Positions 58,361 through 64,000 of a stretch of 64,000 bases of DNA are shown piece by piece. Position 1 is the first letter of the stretch, and the number at the start of each line of letters is the position of its first letter. The notes under the pieces were generated by a model. The model had not been told where the DNA came from and searched no databases. It saw only the letters and a program-made list of their open reading frames with translations. Made by a program: the position numbers and the translations under genes. The stretch covers positions 62,001 through 126,000 of the forward strand of contig NZ_SMLM01000003.1 of assembly GCF_004682015.1 (NCBI RefSeq), in the 5' to 3' direction. Origin of the DNA: Ramlibacter henchirensis (GTDB lineage Bacteria; Pseudomonadota; Gammaproteobacteria; Burkholderiales; Burkholderiaceae_C).

Positions 58361-59077
58361 TCAGATCCCTTTCTTCATCGGCACGACGCGGCCGGCGTCG
58401 CCGCCGGTGCCCACGCGCGACCCGGTGACCAGGTAGGCATGCAGGTCGTGCGCGAAACGGTTGAGCCGGAACAGCACCGACTTGTTGCCGCGCACCAGGG
58501 CGTTGTAGCCCAGCACCGCGGGAATCGCGACCGCGAGGCCCAGCGCCGTCATGATCAGCGCCTCGCCGATCGGGCCGGCCACCTTGTCGATCGTCGCCTG
58601 GCCGGCCGCGCTGATCGACATGAGCGCGTGGTAGATGCCCCAGACGGTGCCGAACAGGCCCACGAAGGGAGCGGTCGAACCAACGGAGGCGAGCACCGCG
58701 AGACCCGACTGCAGGCGCGCCGTGGATTCGTCGATGGAGTTGCGCAGGCTGCGCGTGAGCCATTCGCTGGCGTCCAGCGAGTCGTGCAGCTGCGGCTGCG
58801 CGTTGTGGTGCGCGGCGGCCTCGCGGCCCTCCAGCGCCAGCGTGCGGAACGGATTGGCCGGATCGGTGCCCAGCTTGTTCAGGCCGTCGGCGAAATCGGC
58901 CGAATGCCAGAAGCTCTCGATGCGGCGCGCCTGCGAGGCGTAGCGGCGCAGGTCCAGCGCCTTGACGATGATCACCATCCACGAGGCCAGCGACATGCCC
59001 AGCAGCAGCAGGAACACGCCCTTGGTCACGAGATCGCCCTGCTGCCACAGCTGCACGAGTCCGAACTGGGTATCCAT
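58361..59077 (-). CDS. exbB: ExbB, MotA/TolQ/ExbB proton channel subunit
   Basis: Inner membrane protein of 238 residues with three transmembrane helices (GVFLLLLGMSLASWMVII; a second around VGLFGTVWGIYHALMS; a third in IMTALGLAVAIPAVLGYNAL). The conserved GSTAPFVGLFGTVWG is the family signature. ATG 59077 (MDTQFGLVQLWQQ) lies seven bases after the tonB stop. It works with ExbD and TonB. Confidence 0.95.
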   Translation of the reverse strand: MDTQFGLVQLWQQGDLVTKGVFLLLLGMSLASWMVIIVKALDLRRYASQARRIESFWHSADFADGLNKLGTDPANPFRTLALEGREAAAHHNAQPQLHDSLDASEWLTRSLRNSIDESTARLQSGLAVLASVGSTAPFVGLFGTVWGIYHALMSISAAGQATIDKVAGPIGEALIMTALGLAVAIPAVLGYNALVRGNKSVLFRLNRFAHDLHAYLVTGSRVGTGGDAGRVVPMKKGI

Positions 59078-59084
59078 CTTCTTC

Positions 59085-59810
59085 TCACTCCAACACGAAA
59101 TTGATCGGCACGTTGAACCACATCGCCTCGGGCACCCCGCCGCGCTTGCCCGGCACGTAGCGCCACTTGAGCACGGCATTGAGCGCGGCTTGATCGAGCC
59201 TTTCGTAGCCGCTCGACCGCGTGACCTGGGCCTGCTGCGCGGAGCCGTCCGCACCGATCAGCACGCGCACCATGACCTGGCCTTGCTCGCCCAGGCGGCG
59301 GCTCATGGCCGGGTAGGCGGGCGGCGGGTTCTGCAGGTACTCGGCGCTGCTGGAAGGCAGTTCGATGCGCGGCGGCGCGGCGGGCGCGGGAGGTGCCGGG
59401 GGCGCGGGCGGAGCCTCGGCCACGGGCGCGGGAATCGGAGGAGCCGGAGGCTGCGGCGTGGTGACACCGACGGGCGCCTGCGGAGCCGGCACGGGTGAGG
59501 GGACTGCCATCGGCTTGGGTGGCGGTGGCGGCTGCACCTTGCGCACCGGCGCGGGTTTGGGCGGCGGCGCCGGCGCCGGGGGCTGCGGCCTCGGCGGCGG
59601 GGGCGCGGGCGGATCGATCTTCGGCTGCGGCGGCTCGACGATCTGGGCCAGCACCTCCACCGGCACGATCACCTCGACCGCGCGGCGCAGCAGGCCGGAT
59701 TGCAACGCCCACAGTGCGGCCGCGTGGAACAGCACCACACCGGTGGCGATCGCCGTATTGCGATGGCGACGGAGATCGGACACGGGGAACGAGGTGGCGG
59801 AGCTGCCCAT
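59085..59810 (-). CDS. tonB: TonB energy transducer
   Basis: Transduces proton-motive force to outer membrane receptors. The 241-residue protein has an N-terminal membrane anchor (TAIATGVVLFHAAALWALQ with the conserved His). A very proline-rich spacer of about 100 residues follows ([18 protein letters not shown]), then the TonB-C domain (YPAMSRRLGEQGQVMVRVLI, LKWRYVPGKRGG). The polyproline stretches make it an obvious client of the EF-P encoded at 38529. Its ATG lies three bases after the stop of a 31-codon ORF, without a clear ribosome binding site, so translation may be coupled. Confidence 0.94.
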   Translation of the reverse strand: MGSSATSFPVSDLRRHRNTAIATGVVLFHAAALWALQSGLLRRAVEVIVPVEVLAQIVEPPQPKIDPPAPPPPRPQPPAPAPPPKPAPVRKVQPPPPPKPMAVPSPVPAPQAPVGVTTPQPPAPPIPAPVAEAPPAPPAPPAPAAPPRIELPSSSAEYLQNPPPAYPAMSRRLGEQGQVMVRVLIGADGSAQQAQVTRSSGYERLDQAALNAVLKWRYVPGKRGGVPEAMWFNVPINFVLE

Positions 59811-59813
59811 AGT

Positions 59814-59909
59814 TTAGGAACGTCCGCGCGGACGAGGTCCGCGCAGGACCCAGCAGGCGGCGGCGACGACCAGGATCAGGCTGCCGCCCAGGGTGACGAC
59901 GAATTCCAT
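59814..59909 (-). CDS. Small membrane ORF (31 aa) between bfd and tonB
   Basis: Not a recognised family. The ORF encodes [15 protein letters not shown] followed by [16 protein letters not shown]: one transmembrane helix (residues 3-22) and a short basic tail, so the C-terminus is probably cytoplasmic. It has a good ribosome binding site (GGAGAG, seven bases before ATG 59909). It overlaps the end of bfd by 34 bases in another frame, and its TAA stop is three bases before the tonB ATG. Position and signals favour a real gene within the Fur-fronted operon. It could be a TonB-complex accessory or simply a translational-coupling leader. Confidence 0.6.
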   Translation of the reverse strand: MEFVVTLGGSLILVVAAACWVLRGPRPRGRS

Positions 59910-60121
59910 GCCGGGCTCTCCGTGATGCGGGGAGCGAGCTGGATGGCGGCGACCGGGGCGGTGGCGCTGCACTGGGCGACCACATCGCGGGCGCAGCTCT
60001 CGCATTGCCCGCACTGGGTCGCCACCCCCAGCTCCAGCTGGATCTCGCTGAAGTCCATGCCGGCGCGCACGTGGCGGGCGATGTCCCGGTCGGAAACGCG
60101 GTGGCAGACGCAGACGATCAT
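59876..60121 (-). CDS. bfd: Bacterioferritin-associated ferredoxin (Bfd-like [2Fe-2S] protein)
   Basis: A small ferredoxin of 81 residues that delivers electrons to bacterioferritin to release stored iron as Fe2+. The ligand set is Cys4 and Cys6 ([10 protein letters not shown]) and Cys37 and Cys40 (TQCGQCESC), the CXC plus CX2C spacing of Bfd, with an extra Cys43. The C-terminal tail after about residue 60 is unusual. ATG 60121. It is the first gene after the Fur-box promoter at 60170-60199 and leads the tonB-exbB-exbD-hemP operon. bfr itself lies at 63355. Confidence 0.92.
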   Translation of the reverse strand: MIVCVCHRVSDRDIARHVRAGMDFSEIQLELGVATQCGQCESCARDVVAQCSATAPVAAIQLAPRITESPAWNSSSPWAAA

Positions 60122-60169
60122 GGCGGAGAGGGTTTGGCTGGCGGTTGAGGAACAGGGTGTGTGGCGGGA

Positions 60170-60199
60170 AGTATAAATGCGAATCGATCGCATTTGCAA
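60170..60199 (-). promoter_or_regulatory. Promoter with Fur-box palindrome in its spacer (bfd-tonB operon)
   Basis: On the minus strand TTGCAA (60199-60194), an 18-base spacer and TATACT (60175-60170) form the promoter. The spacer is filled by a perfect inverted repeat, AAATGCGA / TCGCATTT around five bases (60175-60195). The arms match the Fur-box style of iron genes and are shared with the site at 63319-63339. Fur binding would block polymerase directly. Confidence 0.7.
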
Positions 60200-60233
60200 T
60201 AACTATAGTGCCGGTCCTGCTTGTCTCGTGGGA

Positions 60234-60914
60234 TCAGGTGTCGGCCCACATCCTCAACAGGTTGTGGTACGTGCCCATCAGCGCGACCGTGGCCGGGCTT
60301 TCGCCCGAGATCTGGCGCACCGAGGTCAGGGCGAGATCGAACTCATGCAGCAGGCGGCGCTGCTCGTCCGTGCGCACCAGGCTCTCGACCCAGAAGAAGG
60401 CCGCCATCCGCGTGCCGCGCGTGACCGGCAGCACCTCGTGCACATGCGTTCCCGGGTAGAGCACCGCATCGCCGGCGGGCGGCTTGAAGCGGCGTTCGTC
60501 GCCCGCCTCGTAGACGACCAGCTCGCCGCCGTCGTAATCGCCCGGATCCGATAGGAACACGGTGCACGAGATGTCGGTGCGCACGCGCTGGCCGTTCTCG
60601 CCGAAGCGGATCGAGCCGTCCACGTGCTTGCCGTAGGCGTTGGTCTCGCCGGAGTAGCGGTTGATGCGCGGCGGGAACACCTTGCGCGGCAGGCAGGCGG
60701 AGAGGAACTGCGGCGACCGATCCAGCGCGCGCAGCACCATCGCGCCGATCGAGCGCGCGGCTTCGCAGTCTTTGGGCAACTGCTCGTTGTTCTTGGCCTG
60801 CACGGCCTGCGAGCCGGCGCCGATGCGCCCGTCGGCCCACGGGGCCTGCGCCAGCATGCGCCGGGCGAGCGCGAGTTCGTCTTCGGTGAGCAGGTCGGGC
60901 AGGGCGAGGAGCAT
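60234..60914 (-). CDS. piuC: PiuC/YbiX-type Fe(II)/2-oxoglutarate-dependent hydroxylase (PKHD type)
   Basis: Cytoplasmic dioxygenase-fold protein of 226 residues. The iron triad is His97 and Asp99 (KHVDGSIRF) and His159 ([12 protein letters not shown]), with Arg169 (GTR) for 2-oxoglutarate. PiuC/YbiX genes pair with catecholate-siderophore receptors (piuA in Pseudomonas, fiu in E. coli), exactly as here: it lies 24 bases after the receptor gene on the same strand. It may modify or help release iron from the imported siderophore; the substrate is not established. Confidence 0.92.
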   Translation of the reverse strand: MLLALPDLLTEDELALARRMLAQAPWADGRIGAGSQAVQAKNNEQLPKDCEAARSIGAMVLRALDRSPQFLSACLPRKVFPPRINRYSGETNAYGKHVDGSIRFGENGQRVRTDISCTVFLSDPGDYDGGELVVYEAGDERRFKPPAGDAVLYPGTHVHEVLPVTRGTRMAAFFWVESLVRTDEQRRLLHEFDLALTSVRQISGESPATVALMGTYHNLLRMWADT

Positions 60915-60938
60915 GGCGGCGGCTGGCTTCTGGTAGGG

Positions 60939-63200
60939 CTAGAACTTCGCGGCGAGCGACACCTGCAGCAGGCGCCCCGCACCGGGAACGTAGTGCCCGC
61001 GGTAGAGCGACTCCGCGTAGTACTTGTCGCCCACGTTGGTCAGGTTGGCCTTGAGCAGCATCGACGAGCTGATCGCGTACTCGGCCATCAGGTCGGCGGT
61101 GACGAAGCCCGGCGCTTCCCACGCCGGCGCGGTGACGTCCGCGGGCGACTGTTCGCTTCGGAAATTCAGGCCGCCGCCCACGCGCCACTTCGGCGTGAGC
61201 TGGTAAGTCGTCCAGATCGTTCCGCTGTGCCGCGGCGTCAGGCCGGGACGGTCGCCCTCGCGATTGCCTACCGTCGTGGCGGTGGAGGCGGCCTCGTCGA
61301 CCTTGGCGATCGGCATCCACATGTACGAGCCGTAAACCTCCCACCTGGGCGTGAGGCGGCCGACGGCGTCGATCTCGACGCCCGCCGTGTGGCGCTTGCC
61401 CGTGAGCAGCAGCCGGTCGGCGGCGGTGTCGGGGTCGGTGTTGCGCTCGTTCTTCTTGGTCGAGCGGAAGAGGGCGAGGCGCGTCGAGAAGCGCTTGTCG
61501 GCCGAGTCGAGCTTGGCCCCGATCTCGATGTTCTCGCTCTGCTCCGGCGGCGTGTTCGCGCTCTGCGCGTTGTACGAGTAGGTGTCCCCCGAGGTGTTGA
61601 ACGACGTGCCGTAGGAGAAGTGATAGGAGGTCAGTGCGTCGGGCTGGTAGAGCAGGCCCACGCGCTGGCTCCACTCAGAGATCTTCTGCGAGAAGTGGAG
61701 GTCCGTCACCGGGCCCGGGGCGTTGTTCGGGATGTTGAACTGGTCGTAGCTGCCGTCGAGGCTGTCGTAGCGCAGGCCGCCCAGCACCTTCCAGTTCGGC
61801 GCGACCTGCACCAGGTCCTGCACGTAGGCGCCCCACGCCTTGGCGGTGAACTGGTTGCCCAGGCGCAGCACGCGGCGCGATTCGTCGATCGACGCGCCGT
61901 CGTCCGGCGTGCCGGCCAGCGTCGTGGGTTTCACCAAGTCGACGCCGCCCTGCGCCGCATTGCGCGCCGCGTACACGGTCTTCTCCTCGCGGGCGGCATC
62001 GACGCCCGCCTGCAGTTCGTGCTGCAGGCCCAGCGCATGGAACTTGCTGGAGAAATCGCTTTGCACGTGCAGCGTGTCGACGTCCTGGATCTTCAGGCTG
62101 GTGCCGCGCGTGAACACAGTGCGCGGGCTGAAGTTGGTCAGGTCTGCCGCCACACCGCCGGGTTGCGCGGCCGCGGGTGCGAAGCGGATTGCGCTGGCCC
62201 GCAGGTCGCGTTCGAACAGGCCCTTGCGGACCTGGGTGCGCAGCTCCGCGCCCGGCGCGTCGAAGCGGTGGATGTGGCTGAAGGATGCGATCTTCGCGCC
62301 GCCGTTGTTGCGGTCGCTGGCCATGCCGTAGTAGGCCGTCGGGTCGAGGCCGGGGATGATGGTGTTGGACGCGCTCGTGTCCGTCGCGCGCGGACGGATC
62401 CAGGGCAAGCCGTAGTTGATGCCGTTGTCGTTGTCCAGGTAGTACAGGCTGGCCATGAACTCGTCGCGGCGCCCGATGCCCCAGCGGAAGGAGCCGGCCG
62501 CGCCGTACTTGTCGATGCTGCTGCCCGAGCCATTGTTGTCGGCGCGCGTGCGCATCACGTTCAGGCGCAGGGCCGCGTCTTCACCGGTGTGGAAGTTGAA
62601 GTCGCCCGTGATGCGGCCGTAGCGGTGGTTGCCGACAGTCGTCGTGACCTCGTGCTCGTTGATCAGGCGCGGCACCTTGCTCACCTGGTTGACCGCGCCG
62701 CCGGTGGAGCCGCGGCCGAACAGCATCGAGGCGGAACCCCGCATGACTTCCATGCGATCGAGGTTGAAGGTGTCGCGGTCGTAGAACGCCGGATCGCGCA
62801 TGCCGTCCAGGAAGATGTCGCCGGTGCCCGCCAGCGAGAAGCCGCGCAGGCGGATGTCCTCCTCGCCGCCCTCGGCCGCCAGGAAGCTGATGCCGGCGGT
62901 GTTGCGCAGCGCGTCCTTGACGGTGTCGAGGTTGCGGTCGTCGATCAGCTTTTCGGTGACGACAGTTAGCGATTGCGGCACGTCGCGCAGCTGCTGCGTG
63001 CCGCGGCCGATGTTGGTGGTGGTGGCGCGCAGCGCTTCCTTGCCCTCGGGCGCCTCGGCTCGGTCCTTCACCACCACGGGGGCGAGGTTGCGGCTCTCGG
63101 GCGCGGGGCTCGACTGGGCCCAGGCGCCTGCCGACGCGGCAAACAGCAGGGCGCCCAGCGGCAGCAGGACAGGGGATTGCGGCGAAGTTTCTTGTGCCAA
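60939..63200 (-). CDS. TonB-dependent siderophore receptor (Fiu/PiuA-like)
   Basis: Outer membrane 22-strand barrel of 753 residues with a plug domain. Signal peptide about 1-28 (PLGALLFAASAGAWAQSSP). The plug runs about 60-170 with RDVPQSLTVVTEKLIDDRN, IRLRGFSLAGTGDIFLDGMRD split over the usual sites and the RGSASMLFGRGSTGG motif. The barrel ends with the terminal aromatic (LLQVSLAAKF). The sequence and the neighbouring piuC gene suggest a catecholate or monomeric catechol ligand. A Fur-box-like site lies about 120 bases upstream of the start at 63200. Confidence 0.93.
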   Translation of the reverse strand: MAQETSPQSPVLLPLGALLFAASAGAWAQSSPAPESRNLAPVVVKDRAEAPEGKEALRATTTNIGRGTQQLRDVPQSLTVVTEKLIDDRNLDTVKDALRNTAGISFLAAEGGEEDIRLRGFSLAGTGDIFLDGMRDPAFYDRDTFNLDRMEVMRGSASMLFGRGSTGGAVNQVSKVPRLINEHEVTTTVGNHRYGRITGDFNFHTGEDAALRLNVMRTRADNNGSGSSIDKYGAAGSFRWGIGRRDEFMASLYYLDNDNGINYGLPWIRPRATDTSASNTIIPGLDPTAYYGMASDRNNGGAKIASFSHIHRFDAPGAELRTQVRKGLFERDLRASAIRFAPAAAQPGGVAADLTNFSPRTVFTRGTSLKIQDVDTLHVQSDFSSKFHALGLQHELQAGVDAAREEKTVYAARNAAQGGVDLVKPTTLAGTPDDGASIDESRRVLRLGNQFTAKAWGAYVQDLVQVAPNWKVLGGLRYDSLDGSYDQFNIPNNAPGPVTDLHFSQKISEWSQRVGLLYQPDALTSYHFSYGTSFNTSGDTYSYNAQSANTPPEQSENIEIGAKLDSADKRFSTRLALFRSTKKNERNTDPDTAADRLLLTGKRHTAGVEIDAVGRLTPRWEVYGSYMWMPIAKVDEAASTATTVGNREGDRPGLTPRHSGTIWTTYQLTPKWRVGGGLNFRSEQSPADVTAPAWEAPGFVTADLMAEYAISSSMLLKANLTNVGDKYYAESLYRGHYVPGAGRLLQVSLAAKF

Positions 63201-63308
63201 GACTGGCCTCCAGGTGGGCCCGCTCGAGCGGGCGTTCTTCGGGGAGGCTGGCTGGGGCGCGCCGCGAGGCTCGGGCGCGCAGGAATTGGCTGGCCGGGTT
63301 CGGCCGGG

Positions 63309-63339
63309 ATTCTAAGCTAAATGCGAATCACTCGCATTA
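63309..63339 (-). promoter_or_regulatory. Fur-box palindrome and -10 before the siderophore receptor
   Basis: AATGCGA / TCGCATT arms around five bases (63320-63338) repeat the operator at 60175-60195 almost exactly. On the minus strand TAGAAT (63314-63309) is a plausible -10 just downstream. The leader to the receptor start is about 100 bases. Confidence 0.65.
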
Positions 63340-63354
63340 GCGAGAGGGTATTGC

Positions 63355-63831
63355 TCAGCTCGGTTCGCCCATTGCCGACTGCAGGTAGTTCTGCAGGCCG
63401 AGCTTGCCGAGCAGGTCGAGCTGGGTCTCGAGGTAGTCGATGTGATCCTCGGTGTCTTCGAGGATGCGCTCCAGGATTTCGCGCGAGATGTAGTCGCGCA
63501 CGGCTTCGCAATGGGCGACGCCTTCCTTCAGCGTCACCTGCGCGCCGCGCTCGCTGCGCAGGTCGCATTCGAGGATCTCCGGCACGTTCTCGCCCACCAT
63601 CAGCTTGCCCAGGTCCTGCAGGTTGGGCAGCGCGTCCAGGAGCAGGATGCGCTCCATCAGCCGGTCGGCGTGCTTCATCTCGCCGATGGACTCCTCGTAC
63701 TCCTTCTTGGCGAGCCGCTCGAACCCCCAGTGCTTCAGGATCCGGTAATGCAGGAAGTACTGGTTGGTGGCCGTGAGCTCGTTCTTCAGCTGTGCCTGCA
63801 GGTGCTGGATGACGCCGGGATCGCCTTGCAT
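63355..63831 (-). CDS. bfr: Bacterioferritin
   Basis: Heme-containing 24-subunit iron storage protein, 158 residues, the same length as E. coli Bfr. Heme ligand Met52 (GEMKHADRLMERI) is present. Ferroxidase residues Glu18, Glu51, His54, Glu94 and His130 are present, but position 127 is Thr (ILEDTEDHIDYLE) with Glu at 128. ATG 63831 (MQGDPGVIQHL) follows CAGGAGA. It is the most upstream gene of the iron island and ends 16 bases before the receptor's Fur site. Confidence 0.95.
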   Translation of the reverse strand: MQGDPGVIQHLQAQLKNELTATNQYFLHYRILKHWGFERLAKKEYEESIGEMKHADRLMERILLLDALPNLQDLGKLMVGENVPEILECDLRSERGAQVTLKEGVAHCEAVRDYISREILERILEDTEDHIDYLETQLDLLGKLGLQNYLQSAMGEPS

Positions 63832-63900
63832 TGTTGTTCTCCTGGAGCGTGGTGCGGGACGTGATTCTCGCGCCAATGCACGCGATCCGTTCGGCCGGAA

Positions 63901-63933
63901 CTTGTCGAGGCCGGGTGAGCCGGCGTCGACAAG
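63901..63933. repeat. Long hairpin, REP-like
   Basis: CTTGTCGA (63901-63908) and TCGACAAG (63926-63933) enclose a further GC-rich inner stem with a five-base loop. There is no T run. The right half, GTCGACAAGCTCAGCCTG, resembles dispersed intergenic repeats I recall from related genomes; it may alternatively end the partial gene at 63956. Confidence 0.45.
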
Positions 63934-63955
63934 CTCAGCCTGCGCTCAGGTGCGC

Positions 63956-64000
63956 TTACGCCGGCACCGAGCTGCGGATCAGGTGGTCGAACGCACCGAG
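63956..64000 (-). CDS. Possible 3' end of a gene running in from the right
   Basis: Fourteen codons and a TAA stop (LGAFDHLIRSSVPA) are open to the window edge on the minus strand. The composition looks coding and the position fits a gene upstream of bfr, but it is too short for any family assignment. Confidence 0.4.
   Translation of the reverse strand, partial: LGAFDHLIRSSVPA

Noticed and set aside
59380..59650. GGC/GCC-rich repeat tract opposite tonB, with long plus-strand frames
   Set aside because: It is the proline-rich spacer of TonB read from the other strand.
63832..63880. Possible Fur box upstream of bfr
   Set aside because: Only a short GAGAATCAC-like stretch is present and no palindrome comparable with the other two sites; iron control of bfr cannot be claimed.

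Overview
The window is a GC-rich chromosomal segment, almost certainly from a betaproteobacterium of the order Burkholderiales and most like the Comamonadaceae (Ramlibacter/Variovorax/Caenimonas relatives). The grounds are gene content and order (tig-clpP-clpX-lon, surE-pcm-nlpD-rpoS, an EarP/EF-P pair with arginine at EF-P position 32, a phasin, Bug-type binding proteins, hemP-exbD-exbB-tonB). This assignment is inference from gene families; no 16S gene is present. I see no rRNA, transposase, prophage or CRISPR array. Gene density is very high, and most non-coding stretches are under 200 bases.

Layout. 1-5606: proteostasis block (trigger factor, ClpP, ClpX, Lon). 5665-6027: tRNA-Gly, tRNA-Cys and tRNA-Leu, the first two followed by their own terminators. 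6082-14815: a conserved hypothetical, a UMF1-type MFS protein, class I fumarase, a 1-Cys peroxiredoxin next to a persulfide dioxygenase-rhodanese fusion, a small DUF4242 protein beside a DmeF-type Ni/Co exporter, class II fumarase FumC and a small membrane protein. 14927-19382: rpoD and dnaG. 19471-27844: acyl-CoA synthetase, Bug binding protein, YihY/BrkB membrane protein, gamma-glutamyltransferase, an SDR dehydrogenase, an iron-type ABC binding protein without its transporter, and a phasin. 28035-30129: a translationally coupled HDAC-like / thioesterase / nitroreductase operon. 30255-38467: CsbD, Na+/H+ antiporter, 2-hydroxyacid dehydrogenase, RmuC, MFS, LOG-family, AEC transporter and DUF3445 genes. 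38529-48295: efp-earP, uvrC, a TonB-C-like lipoprotein, pgsA, EamA exporter, tartrate dehydrogenase-type enzyme, HU, tRNA-Val, ppiD, tRNA-His. 48407-49012: an orphan gene of different composition just after tRNA-His. 49048-57732: quinone oxidoreductase, surE-pcm-nlpD-rpoS, an exonuclease, VOC protein, rlmD, Bax-inhibitor-1 protein and a GlcG/HbpS-type protein.

57742-63831 is an iron island read entirely right to left: bacterioferritin, TonB-dependent siderophore receptor, PiuC-type hydroxylase, Bfd ferredoxin, a 31-codon membrane ORF, TonB, ExbB, ExbD and HemP. Two near-identical Fur-box-like palindromes (60175-60195 and 63319-63339) sit in front of the bfd-...-hemP operon and the receptor. 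The first lies exactly between a -35 and a -10 element. A third Fur-like site fronts the orphan iron-binding protein at 26922. Together these read as one iron-starvation regulon for uptake of ferric siderophores (receptor plus TonB complex), release of iron (Bfd, PiuC) and storage (Bfr).

The observations I consider freshest are the 31-codon ORF embedded between bfd and tonB; the recurrent -10-like hexamers only 6-9 bases in front of start codons, suggesting many leaderless mRNAs; two AT-hook-like motifs in the long N-terminal extension of RpoD; and shared back-to-back -10 bases between earP and uvrC. No single locus stands out as a wholly new defence or biosynthetic system.
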